Shown here piece by piece: positions 12,978 through 19,282 of a stretch of DNA of 19,816 nucleotides. The stretch's first letter is position 1, and each line of letters opens with the position of its first letter. The DNA lies in contig MEWV01000024.1 in NCBI GenBank assembly GCA_001775445.1, positions 15,601 through 35,416 on the forward strand, in the 5' to 3' direction. Source of the DNA: Candidatus Adlerbacteria bacterium RIFCSPHIGHO2_02_FULL_54_18 (lineage in GTDB: Bacteria; Patescibacteriota; Minisyncoccia; Phycocordibacterales; SBAW01). The notes under the pieces are model-generated. The model was not told where the DNA came from, did no database searches, and saw only the letters and a program-made list of their open reading frames with translations. Both the position numbers and the translations under genes were made by a program.

Positions 12978-13682
12978 CTATAAGGTGCACACATCAAGTG
13001 CTTCCAGCTTATAGAGCATAGTATCTCGCGCTAGTTGCATAAACGTTTCCGGCTGTGCAAACATTTCTCCATAAATATCTTTATCGAGAATCGGATTGTC
13101 TTCTCCAGTGGCATAAGCGTGAACACTTGTAAACGGATATGTTTTAGCTTCTTCAAATGAAGTGTCGAAATTTTCTATTGCATAGCGTAATCCTTTTGGA
13201 TTAAGTTCAAAAGGATTTTTTACTTGTACATATATCGCCAAATGGCGCAGGTATGCATCATCAGTAACTACACGTGACCGATATGCTCCCTGAAAAAGAC
13301 TTCCTGTCTCTTTATATTTTTCGTTTATAAACTTTGAGTAAGACATGCTCATGCGATGCATAAATTTTGGAATACCTTTTTCTACTTTCTCTTTAAGCAC
13401 CAAGTGCAAGTGATTATGCATAATACAAAAAGCAAGTATTGCCACAAGTGGCGCACGAGGTTCCCACTCTTTTGGCCAACTGTAGACACCTGGTGTCCAC
13501 AAACCAGACTGTTTAAGTTTTCGGATCCAGTTTTCTGGCATACTCTCTTGATGGTTAAGGTAGAAAAAATTTGCTAGCAGACGCCACAAATCTCCTTCTT
13601 CTCTATAAATCGGAAGTTTCTTCGCGCCTCTGTTACAAACATGAACATATGTGTCCGTTCCAAACTGATCTCTATATCCCAT
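12978..13682 (-). CDS. REP-associated tyrosine transposase (Y1, HUH family)
   Basis: It encodes 234 aa of the Y1_Tnp / IS200-like family. VHVCNRGAKKLPIY near the N terminus, the metal-binding HUH pair in IMHNHLHLVLKE (H91, H93), the probable nucleophile Y115 in SMSYSKFIN, and GSLFQGAYRSRVV are all present in family order, so it looks intact. Such enzymes nick single-stranded DNA at palindromes through a phosphotyrosine link. The gene has a -10 TATACT 7 nt before its ATG, with no SD, and ends exactly at the left palindrome. Its base composition differs from neighbours, indicating transfer. Its own palindrome occurs inside the coding sequence at residues 61-68. Confidence 0.88.
   Translation of the reverse strand: MGYRDQFGTDTYVHVCNRGAKKLPIYREEGDLWRLLANFFYLNHQESMPENWIRKLKQSGLWTPGVYSWPKEWEPRAPLVAILAFCIMHNHLHLVLKEKVEKGIPKFMHRMSMSYSKFINEKYKETGSLFQGAYRSRVVTDDAYLRHLAIYVQVKNPFELNPKGLRYAIENFDTSFEEAKTYPFTSVHAYATGEDNPILDKDIYGEMFAQPETFMQLARDTMLYKLEALDVCTL
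13481..13501. repeat. REP-like palindrome inside the transposase gene
   Basis: Identical to the flanking copies except for one base in the right arm (GGTGTCCACA). It is translated on the - strand as part of GLWTPGVYSW, residues 61-68 of the transposase. Confidence 0.9.
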
Positions 13683-13689
13683 ACTAACA

Positions 13690-13695
13690 AGTATA
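13690..13695 (-). promoter_or_regulatory. -10 hexamer of the transposase gene
   Basis: TATACT on the - strand ends 7 nt before ATG 13682. The -35 position falls in the right palindrome and has no consensus match, so binding of the transposase there could repress its own gene. Confidence 0.4.
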
Positions 13696-13708
13696 AGCTA
13701 TTTTGAGG

Positions 13709-13729
13709 TGTAGACACCTGGTGTCTACA
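13709..13729. repeat. REP-like palindrome, right copy
   Basis: Perfect copy of the left palindrome. It lies 5 nt beyond the pth stop codon and occupies the position of a -35 box for the transposase gene (-10 at 13690-13695). Confidence 0.9.
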
Positions 13730-13734
13730 GTATG

Positions 13735-14265
13735 TTAACGGGAGTTTATTTCGGTCATTGCCTGGCTGAGTCCTTTGGTCACAATGAGCTCCAGCGCCTC
13801 TCCCGCCGTCTTGCGGGCTTTCTTTACCTTTTCCTGCTCGGCGGGCTTAAATTTTCCTAACACAAAGTCCACTATTTTTTCGCCCTCGGGCCTTTTGAGT
13901 TTGCCACTTGGTGTTGACGGGCTGATTCCGACGCGCACGCGCACATAGTTGCGGGTCTTAAGCGCTTTTTCTATCGACTTGACCCCATTGTGGCCGCCGG
14001 CGCTCGAGCCAAAGGACACTTTAACCCGCCCAAGCGGCACGTCGAGCTCGTCGTGCACCACAATAAGCTTCTCGGCGGCTTTTTTTGAGGAAACGGCTTT
14101 ATTGATAGGGCCACCGGAGTTGTTCATATATACATTTAGGTCGAGTACTTTCACTTTTTTGGGCAACGCGCCGCGCAGATGCTCTACAAAATCGCGCCCG
14201 ATGTTGTGGCGCGTCCCTATATACTCTTTATCCGGATTTCCAAGCCCTGCAATCATCCAAGACAT
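13735..14265 (-). CDS. pth: Peptidyl-tRNA hydrolase
   Basis: The 176-aa enzyme cleaves peptidyl-tRNA released from stalled ribosomes. The family residues are visible: N10 in AGLGNPDKEY, catalytic H20 in TRHNIGRDF, N48 in YMNNSGG, D72 in VVHDELDVP and N93 in GGHNGVKS. The stretch between H20 and YMN is about 20 residues shorter than in E. coli Pth, which may simplify the substrate channel. ATG 14265 is chosen because MSWMIAGLGNP matches the usual N terminus and the -10 TATACT ends 7 nt upstream; the longer frame to 14310 would run into the lepB promoter. It is divergent from lepB. Confidence 0.95.
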   Translation of the reverse strand: MSWMIAGLGNPDKEYIGTRHNIGRDFVEHLRGALPKKVKVLDLNVYMNNSGGPINKAVSSKKAAEKLIVVHDELDVPLGRVKVSFGSSAGGHNGVKSIEKALKTRNYVRVRVGISPSTPSGKLKRPEGEKIVDFVLGKFKPAEQEKVKKARKTAGEALELIVTKGLSQAMTEINSR

Positions 14266-14272
14266 GTGGTGC

Positions 14273-14300
14273 AGTATACAACCGGGCTTGCACAACGCAA
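14273..14300 (-). promoter_or_regulatory. Promoter of pth, leaderless
   Basis: On the - strand TTGCGT (14295-14300), a 16-nt spacer and TATACT (14273-14278), ending 7 nt before ATG 14265. It overlaps the lepB promoter on the other strand. Confidence 0.6.
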
Positions 14301-14315
14301 CAGAGAGCATACAAT
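14288..14315 (+). promoter_or_regulatory. Promoter of lepB, leaderless
   Basis: TTGCAC (14288-14293), a 16-nt spacer and TACAAT (14310-14315), ending 6 nt before ATG 14322. Its -35 lies inside the spacer of the divergent pth promoter, so both cannot be occupied freely at once. Confidence 0.6.
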
Positions 14316-14321
14316 GCTTGC

Positions 14322-14936
14322 ATGCCAGAGGCGCACCGTGAGAATTTTTTCATCGAACTCCTCAAATTTGTTCTTGTCGCCGCCGCAATAGTTGTCCCGG
14401 TACGGCTATTCGTCGCGCAACCCTTCATTGTGTCGGGCGCCTCCATGGACCCAACATTTAACAACGGACAATATCTCATCATAGACGAGCTCTCTTACCG
14501 CCTGCACGAGCCCGAGCGCGGCGATGTGGTCATCTTCCGTTACCCGCGCGGCCCTAAAGAATTTTTTATCAAGCGCATTGTCGGCCTACCGGGAGAGACA
14601 GTGGCTATACGTAACGGAGTAGTGTATGTGGCAAAAAATCAGGGTTCAGGTTCAGCCGGAATAATAGGAAACGATGCGTTTACTAAACTCGACGAGCCCT
14701 ACGTGGTTAATCGCGGCAACGGCGCCGACGCGACGCACCCCGTCGGGCAAAACGAGTACTTTGTCATGGGCGATAATCGCCCCGAAAGTTCCGACAGCCG
14801 CATATGGGGTATGCTCCCGCGGGCAAATATCATTGGATACGCATATCTTCGGCTGCTGCCTCTCCACAAACTGGATATCTTCCCCGGAGCGCTCAGCCAC
14901 TACTCCCCTACCGACACCGCCGCGCTTCCACAATAA
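14322..14936 (+). CDS. lepB: Signal peptidase I
   Basis: The 204-aa membrane protease removes signal peptides from secreted proteins. One N-terminal helix (about 12-30) anchors it. The catalytic serine is S41 in SGASMDPT, the general-base lysine is K84 in FFIKRIVGLPGE, and GDNRPESSDSR (150-160) is the conserved late box. The Ser-Lys dyad is complete. It is the first gene of a + strand run and is followed after 4 nt by the HisRS-like gene. Likely clients in this window are the secreted two-helix proteins with clear A-x-A-like sites. Confidence 0.95.
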   Translation: MPEAHRENFFIELLKFVLVAAAIVVPVRLFVAQPFIVSGASMDPTFNNGQYLIIDELSYRLHEPERGDVVIFRYPRGPKEFFIKRIVGLPGETVAIRNGVVYVAKNQGSGSAGIIGNDAFTKLDEPYVVNRGNGADATHPVGQNEYFVMGDNRPESSDSRIWGMLPRANIIGYAYLRLLPLHKLDIFPGALSHYSPTDTAALPQ

Positions 14937-14940
14937 CTCT

Positions 14941-16119
14941 ATGCCCGCCCCCTTGAGCGCCTCACCTGCATCGTTCCTTAAGCACGCAGCCGAGGTTGCC
15001 TCTTTTTATGGATTTCGCCCGCTGCGCGAGATGGAACGCAGCATACCGGGGACAGCGAGCCGCGCCCACTCCTTTGCCACAGCATCTGGGGTGTGTGTGC
15101 GGTGTCTCGCGGCGCGCCCTGAAGAGCCCGTGCTCATTTATTGGGCAAACGGAAGCCCGATGCATGTGCCGCACAATCTCACAGAGGCCCCCATAGCGGG
15201 CAACCGCGGTACCATCGGAGAGTTTGGCCTTCATATTGTCGGAGTGGAGGAGAGTTTAGCCGAAGTGGTGTTGTTGAAAACGGTCGCGACTATCTTAAGC
15301 GAGTGGGGTGCTGCAGTTGCGCGCGTGCGGATTAATGCTCTGGGTGACAAAGACAGCCGCACGCGCTTTGAGCGCGAAGTGTCCCTTTATGTACGCAAAA
15401 ACGCGGCGCATTTGGACAGCGAGTGCCGCGAAATACTTCCCCATAACAGCATGGCTCCTTATAGATGCTCGAGCGAACAGTGCCGCAGTGTTACTTTGGC
15501 CGGTCCGCGAGCAATGAACTTTTTGTCGGAGAAAAGCCGCTTGCATTTCCGCGAGGTGCTGGAGCATTTAGAAAAACTTTCTCTACCCTATGAGTTTGAC
15601 GACATGCTGATGCTTGATGAGCGTGAACCGCGGATGCTCTTTGCGTTCGATCTTGCAGGCGAGGATGCCACAGTGGTGGGAGGCCTCGGCGGCCGCTTCG
15701 ACGACTACCTGCGCCGGCTCTCGCCCCGCCCCGCCATCGTGGACGGCAAAACATCTGCGGGAGTGTCGGCGAGCGTCTACTTTCGCAAAAAAGGTCTTTT
15801 GGCACAACGCTTTAAGCTTGCCGCTCCGTCCGGGGTGCCTTCGGTATATTTTATCCAGCTCGGACTGCGGGCCAAGCTTGAGGGACTTGCGGTCGTCGAC
15901 CTTTTGCGCGCGGCGGGCGTACCCATTCTGCAGTCGTTCAACTCTTCGAAACTCACTCCACAACTGGCCGCCGCGCGCGAGGCGGGCGTCTCTCACTTGC
16001 TGATTATGGGGGCGCGTGAGGCGCTCGACCGCACTATCCTCGTGCGGTCGATGGACAACTCCTCTCAGCAGATAGTCGGCCTGGCCGAACTTCCCCGCTT
16101 TCTTAAAACCTTTCGGTAG
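14941..16119 (+). CDS. Histidyl-tRNA synthetase-like protein lacking catalytic motifs
   Basis: The 392-aa protein starts 4 nt after the lepB stop (in-frame start 14674 lies inside lepB and is rejected). GEFGLHIVGVEESLAEVVLL, VARVRINALGDKDSR, RLHFREVLEHLEKL and VVGGLGGRFDDYLRRL follow the order of HisRS, and residues about 305-392 match the HGTP anticodon-binding domain (KLTPQLAAAREAGVSHLLIM). The motif 2 region, normally F-R-x-E-R-P, reads SPMHVPHNLTEA. The LVRGLDYY histidine signature is replaced by LMLDEREPRMLFAFDL. Aminoacylation is therefore unlikely; a HisZ-like or tRNA-binding role is possible. Cysteines at 52, 55, 162, 176 and 181 could bind metal. Confidence 0.7.
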   Translation: MPAPLSASPASFLKHAAEVASFYGFRPLREMERSIPGTASRAHSFATASGVCVRCLAARPEEPVLIYWANGSPMHVPHNLTEAPIAGNRGTIGEFGLHIVGVEESLAEVVLLKTVATILSEWGAAVARVRINALGDKDSRTRFEREVSLYVRKNAAHLDSECREILPHNSMAPYRCSSEQCRSVTLAGPRAMNFLSEKSRLHFREVLEHLEKLSLPYEFDDMLMLDEREPRMLFAFDLAGEDATVVGGLGGRFDDYLRRLSPRPAIVDGKTSAGVSASVYFRKKGLLAQRFKLAAPSGVPSVYFIQLGLRAKLEGLAVVDLLRAAGVPILQSFNSSKLTPQLAAAREAGVSHLLIMGAREALDRTILVRSMDNSSQQIVGLAELPRFLKTFR

Positions 16120-16124
16120 TGCTC

Positions 16125-16154
16125 TTTACAGGGTCGGTACGGCTGTGCTACTAT
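16125..16154 (+). promoter_or_regulatory. Putative promoter of the bS21-ybeY-ftsA unit
   Basis: TTTACA (16125-16130), an 18-nt spacer and TACTAT (16149-16154). The expected transcript start near 16161 leaves only a few bases before ATG 16165. Confidence 0.45.
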
Positions 16155-16164
16155 CGTGGACACA

Positions 16165-16419
16165 ATGGCTACCAATGCGGAGGTTACAAAGAACGAGGGA
16201 GAGTCGGCTATCAACCTTATCCGCCGATTTTCCAAGCGCGTGCAGGGCGCGGGCGTTATCCCGCGCATCCGCGGCAACCGCTACCGCACAAGGACCAAGT
16301 CCAAGGCCGTGGCCCGCAAAAGTGCGCTCAAGCGCATCGCGCGACGCGAGGAGGTGCAGGAACTCATCAAACTCGGAAAAATGCTCGAAAAGCCACTCCG
16401 CGGACAACGACGCAAGTAG
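16165..16419 (+). CDS. rpsU: 30S ribosomal protein bS21-like
   Basis: It encodes 84 aa, strongly basic. EGESAINLIRRFSKRVQGAG matches the start of bS21 (charged residues, then a Leu-x-Arg-Arg-Phe-x-Arg helix), and RGNRYRTRTKSKAVARKSA plus KRIARREEVQELIKLGK fits the longer CPR form with an Arg/Lys-rich second helix. bS21 sits near the mRNA exit of the 30S platform and affects initiation. Residue spacing excludes S20. ATG 16165 is preferred over GTG 16156 because the -10 ends at 16154. The stop is 1 nt before the ybeY ATG. Confidence 0.8.
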   Translation: MATNAEVTKNEGESAINLIRRFSKRVQGAGVIPRIRGNRYRTRTKSKAVARKSALKRIARREEVQELIKLGKMLEKPLRGQRRK

Positions 16420-16420
16420 G

Positions 16421-16750
16421 ATGCGCACCCCTGCCTCCTTTCCAAAAATAAAAAACGCCATCCTCGGCAAGCGCTATGATCTTTCGGTAGCGCTGGTATC
16501 GCCCGCCGCTATGCGGCGGGCGATGAAGTACAAAAAAACTCCTTCAAAAAAAACCTCCAACGTGCTTTCCTTCCCCCTTTCTAAAACGTCCGGCGAAATT
16601 TTGCTGTGCAAGCAGGCGGCAAAGCCCTACTCACTCCACTTTTTGTTTATCCACGGACTCCTGCACCTCAAAGGGCTACGACATAGTGCTACAATGGAAT
16701 ACGAAGAGGACCGATATCTCAAACGGTTCGGCCTTCGTCGCAATGGCTAA
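16421..16750 (+). CDS. ybeY: Endoribonuclease YbeY (rRNA maturation), short form
   Basis: It encodes 109 aa, clearly shorter than the usual 150 or so. The metal-binding signature FIHGLLHLKGLRH is complete, with three histidines in H-G-x-L-H-L-x-G-x-x-H. Before it come KTSNVLSFPLS and GEILLC, the normal strand order; the missing part is mainly the N-terminal helical segment. YbeY acts in 16S rRNA 3' end processing and ribosome quality control. ATG 16421 lies 1 nt after the bS21 stop, and its stop overlaps the ftsA start by 8 nt, so all three genes are coupled in translation. Confidence 0.92.
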   Translation: MRTPASFPKIKNAILGKRYDLSVALVSPAAMRRAMKYKKTPSKKTSNVLSFPLSKTSGEILLCKQAAKPYSLHFLFIHGLLHLKGLRHSATMEYEEDRYLKRFGLRRNG

Positions 16751-17915
16751 TCATGTAACTGGAGTAGATATAGGCACCTATCATGTCAAAGTGGTTATCT
16801 CCGAGGACACCGGAGACCCGCGCCAGCCGCCGCGCATCCTCGGCACGGGCTATGCTGAGTCGCGCGGCCTGCGCCAGGGATACATTGTCTCGATACCCGA
16901 GGTCAGCCGCTCCATCGCGGCGGCAGTAGCCCAAGCGAGCAAAGCCGCGCAGGTGCGCGTCAAGCGCGTATATTTAGGGATCGGCGGTATCGGGGTGGAG
17001 GAGTATATTGCGCGCGGCGAAACGATCGTAGAGCGCGGCGACTCGATTGTGACTGAGCGCGACCTGGCCCGCGCCGCAAAATCAAGCGAGGACGCCCTCC
17101 CTGCTTCGGCTAAACAAAACCGAAAAATCATCCACCAGATCCCGCTGCGTTATAACGCCGACGGTGCTCGAGTACTCGGTAAAAACCCCGTGGGAATGAA
17201 GGCGAGCCGCATCGCGATTGAAACGCTGTTTATCACCTGCTTAGAGCGCCACGTGGTAGACCTCAAGGCCGCCGTTGAGGACGCTGGATGTGAAGTTGAG
17301 GATGTGGTTGCCTCCCCGCTGGCGGCATCGTTTATCGCCCTCTCAAAAATGCAGAAGCGTGTGGGGTGCGTTCTTGCAAATATCGGCTCCGAGACCCTTT
17401 CTATCATCATATTTGAGGACAGCGTACCCATTTCTATAAAAGTATTTCCCGTTGGAGCTTCCGATGTCACCAATGACCTCGCTCTCGGTCTGCGCATCTC
17501 CCCGGATGAGGCCGAGCAACTGAAACAGGGCGCCGTACTCGGCGCCCCCTATCCGAAGCGCAAGATAGACGACATAATCGCGCGCCGCGTCAGCGATATG
17601 TTTAAACTCATTGAGGCGCATCTTAAAAAAATAGGAAAAGACGAACTTTTGCCTGCCGGCATCATACTGACCGGCGGCGGCTCCTCTATACAAACCGTAG
17701 CCGAGCTTGCCAAGGCGGTGTTGCGCCTGCCCGCGCGCACCGCGGTAATCGAGGCGTCACAAAAGATGCAACTACGGGATGCGTCGTGGGCGGTCGCGTA
17801 CGGACTCACTGTGTGGGGATTCAGCGAGGGAGGCGACTTGGAAATAGCCGAGCACAACAGTATCGGCGATCTTTTTAAAACAATCTGGCTGTGGTTCAAA
17901 AAATTCCTGCCGTAG
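16743..17915 (+). CDS. ftsA: Cell division protein FtsA
   Basis: The 390-aa actin-fold protein tethers FtsZ to the membrane. Phosphate-1 is GVDIGTYHVKVV (7-18), the 1C domain lies around RKIIHQIPLRYNADGARVLG, and the adenosine motif is IILTGGGSSIQ (307-317). The phosphate-2 loop reads LANIGSETLSI (211-221), with Asn where D-I-G is usual, so ATP binding or turnover may be altered. The C-terminal LFKTIWLWFKKFLP is the amphipathic membrane-targeting helix. ATG 16743 gives the standard N terminus and overlaps ybeY by 8 nt. It precedes ftsZ by 176 nt. Confidence 0.95.
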   Translation: MANHVTGVDIGTYHVKVVISEDTGDPRQPPRILGTGYAESRGLRQGYIVSIPEVSRSIAAAVAQASKAAQVRVKRVYLGIGGIGVEEYIARGETIVERGDSIVTERDLARAAKSSEDALPASAKQNRKIIHQIPLRYNADGARVLGKNPVGMKASRIAIETLFITCLERHVVDLKAAVEDAGCEVEDVVASPLAASFIALSKMQKRVGCVLANIGSETLSIIIFEDSVPISIKVFPVGASDVTNDLALGLRISPDEAEQLKQGAVLGAPYPKRKIDDIIARRVSDMFKLIEAHLKKIGKDELLPAGIILTGGGSSIQTVAELAKAVLRLPARTAVIEASQKMQLRDASWAVAYGLTVWGFSEGGDLEIAEHNSIGDLFKTIWLWFKKFLP

Positions 17916-17965
17916 CGTAAGACAAAAGGATAAGGCGTCAAGAGTTTTTGCGAATACTTAAAAAA

Positions 17966-18000
17966 GCCCTAAAAATAGGGGGGTTTTAGCATAAGCCCCC
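17966..18000 (+). terminator. Hairpin region between ftsA and ftsZ, possible terminator
   Basis: CCCTA (17967-17971) pairs with TAGGG (17976-17980) around AAAA, followed by GGG and TTTT. The same G run can instead pair as GGGGG (17979-17983) / CCCCC (17996-18000), so two exclusive folds exist. The T run is short and displaced, making termination only partial. Confidence 0.4.
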
Positions 18001-18020
18001 ACTTAATCAGTTGTGGATTT

Positions 18021-18039
18021 GTGCATGCTTGCATAGCAC
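18021..18039 (+). repeat. Inverted repeat upstream of the ftsZ promoter
   Basis: GTGCATGC (18021-18028) pairs with GCAT (18031-18034) and GCAC (18036-18039) around TT, with a single A bulge. It ends 11 nt before the putative -35 and could be a regulator site. Confidence 0.35.
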
Positions 18040-18050
18040 GCGCGAGGCGG

Positions 18051-18078
18051 TGTACAGTGTGCAGACCTTTACTATAAA
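18051..18078 (+). promoter_or_regulatory. Putative promoter of ftsZ
   Basis: TGTACA (18051-18056), a 16-nt spacer and TATAAA (18073-18078). The expected start near 18085 leaves a leader of about 7 nt without an SD before ATG 18092. Confidence 0.45.
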
Positions 18079-18091
18079 TTTCTTACCCACT

Positions 18092-19273
18092 ATGCCGCAA
18101 GTACAACCGGAGGTAGAAGCGTTTGCAAGGATTCGGGTCGTCGGAGTCGGCGGCTCCGGCAAAAACGCCGTCAACCATATGATCGAGTCCAAGGTCCGCG
18201 GTGTGGACTTTATCGCCATCAACACCGACGCGCAGGATCTGCATCACAGCCAGGCAAAAAAGAAAATACATATCGGCAAAAACCTCACGCGTGGTCTGGG
18301 CGCCGGTATGAATCCGGAGCTCGGAAAGCGCGCGTCCGAAGAAACAAAAGAAGAGGTGCAGCAAGCGATGAAGGGTAGCGATATGGTCTTTGTCGCCTGT
18401 GGTATGGGCGGTGGCACCGGCACCGGCGCGGCACCCGTTGTGGCGCGCACGGCCAAAGAGATGGGAGCGCTCACTGTGGGAGTCGTCACCAAGCCGTTTT
18501 CATTTGAGGGCGTACAGCGTATGCGCATCGCCGAAATGGGACTAGAGGAGCTTCGTAAAGAGGTAGACGCGCTCATTGTAATCCCCAACGACCGTCTGCT
18601 CGCTACGGTGGCCAAAGACACTACGCTCAAGCATGCGTTTGCAATGTGCGACGATGTGCTTAAGCAGGCGGTGGAGGGCATCTCCGACCTCATTACCAAC
18701 CCGGGCATCATCAATGTCGACTTTGCCGACATCCGCGCCGTGATGGAAAATGCCGGTTCGGCTCTAATGGGGATAGGAATCGCCTCGGGGGAAAACCGCT
18801 CGGCGGCAGCGGCTAAAGCGGCTGTATCCTCTCCCCTCCTCGAACTCTCAATCAACGGCGCCAAGGGGGTGCTATTTGCTATCGCCGGAGGAGATGACCT
18901 CGGTATGCTCGAGGTACACGAGGCCGCAAAGATAATCACCGAGTCTGTTGATCCGAACGCAAAAATAATCTTCGGCGCGGTTCGCGACGACAAACTAAAA
19001 AAAGGAGAGGTGCGCGTAACAGTGATAGCGACCGGTTTCCCTGCTATGGGGATAGCACCCCGCGGTACGCCGCTCTTCGGTGCCTTCCGCGAAAAAGAGA
19101 AGGAGGAAGAGACGACCATAGGCAAGATATTTAACTCCCCTTCTAAAAAGGAGACGAGGGAGCAGGAACAGGAGTCGGCCAAGCCCGCCCCCGCGACGCC
19201 AAAGCCTGCCGATGATGAGGACGACGAGTGGGGCGCAGTGCCTTCATTTCTGCGGCGGCCAAAAATAAAGTAA
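18092..19273 (+). CDS. ftsZ: Cell division protein FtsZ
   Basis: The 393-aa tubulin-like GTPase forms the division ring. The nucleotide site includes VVGVGGSGKNAVNHMI (16-31), INTDAQDL and the tubulin signature GGGTGTG (106-112). The T7 synergy loop INVDFADIRAVM (207-218) supplies the catalytic Asp. After a variable acidic and proline-rich linker, the C-terminal peptide VPSFLRRPKIK matches the conserved IPxFLR peptide that binds FtsA. ATG 18092 is chosen over the in-frame 18011 because MPQVQPEVEAFARIRVVGVGG has the usual N-terminal length and the promoter lies between the two. ftsA is directly upstream, the expected division pair. Confidence 0.97.
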   Translation: MPQVQPEVEAFARIRVVGVGGSGKNAVNHMIESKVRGVDFIAINTDAQDLHHSQAKKKIHIGKNLTRGLGAGMNPELGKRASEETKEEVQQAMKGSDMVFVACGMGGGTGTGAAPVVARTAKEMGALTVGVVTKPFSFEGVQRMRIAEMGLEELRKEVDALIVIPNDRLLATVAKDTTLKHAFAMCDDVLKQAVEGISDLITNPGIINVDFADIRAVMENAGSALMGIGIASGENRSAAAAKAAVSSPLLELSINGAKGVLFAIAGGDDLGMLEVHEAAKIITESVDPNAKIIFGAVRDDKLKKGEVRVTVIATGFPAMGIAPRGTPLFGAFREKEKEEETTIGKIFNSPSKKETREQEQESAKPAPATPKPADDEDDEWGAVPSFLRRPKIK

Positions 19274-19276
19274 TAT
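19271..19276 (+). promoter_or_regulatory. -10 hexamer of the thioredoxin reductase gene
   Basis: TAATAT includes the ftsZ stop codon and ends 6 nt before ATG 19283, predicting another leaderless start. A -35 is only weakly visible (TTCTGC, 19248-19253). Confidence 0.35.
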
Positions 19277-19282
19277 AGAGAA

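Larger units (their letters stand above)
12957..13729 (-). mobile_element. REP-associated tyrosine transposase unit (773 bp)
   Basis: A single transposase gene is bounded by two perfect palindromes (10-bp arms, 1-nt centre). The DNA is clearly more AT-rich than its neighbours. It fits between the convergent rpsA and pth stop codons, leaving 2 and 5 nt. No target duplication is visible, as expected for HUH elements of the IS200/IS605 and RAYT type. Confidence 0.8.

Noticed and set aside
12957..13729. Three regularly similar palindromes considered as a CRISPR array
   Set aside because: Spacing is about 500 and 200 nt, one copy is coding, and a transposase lies between them; this is a REP/RAYT arrangement.
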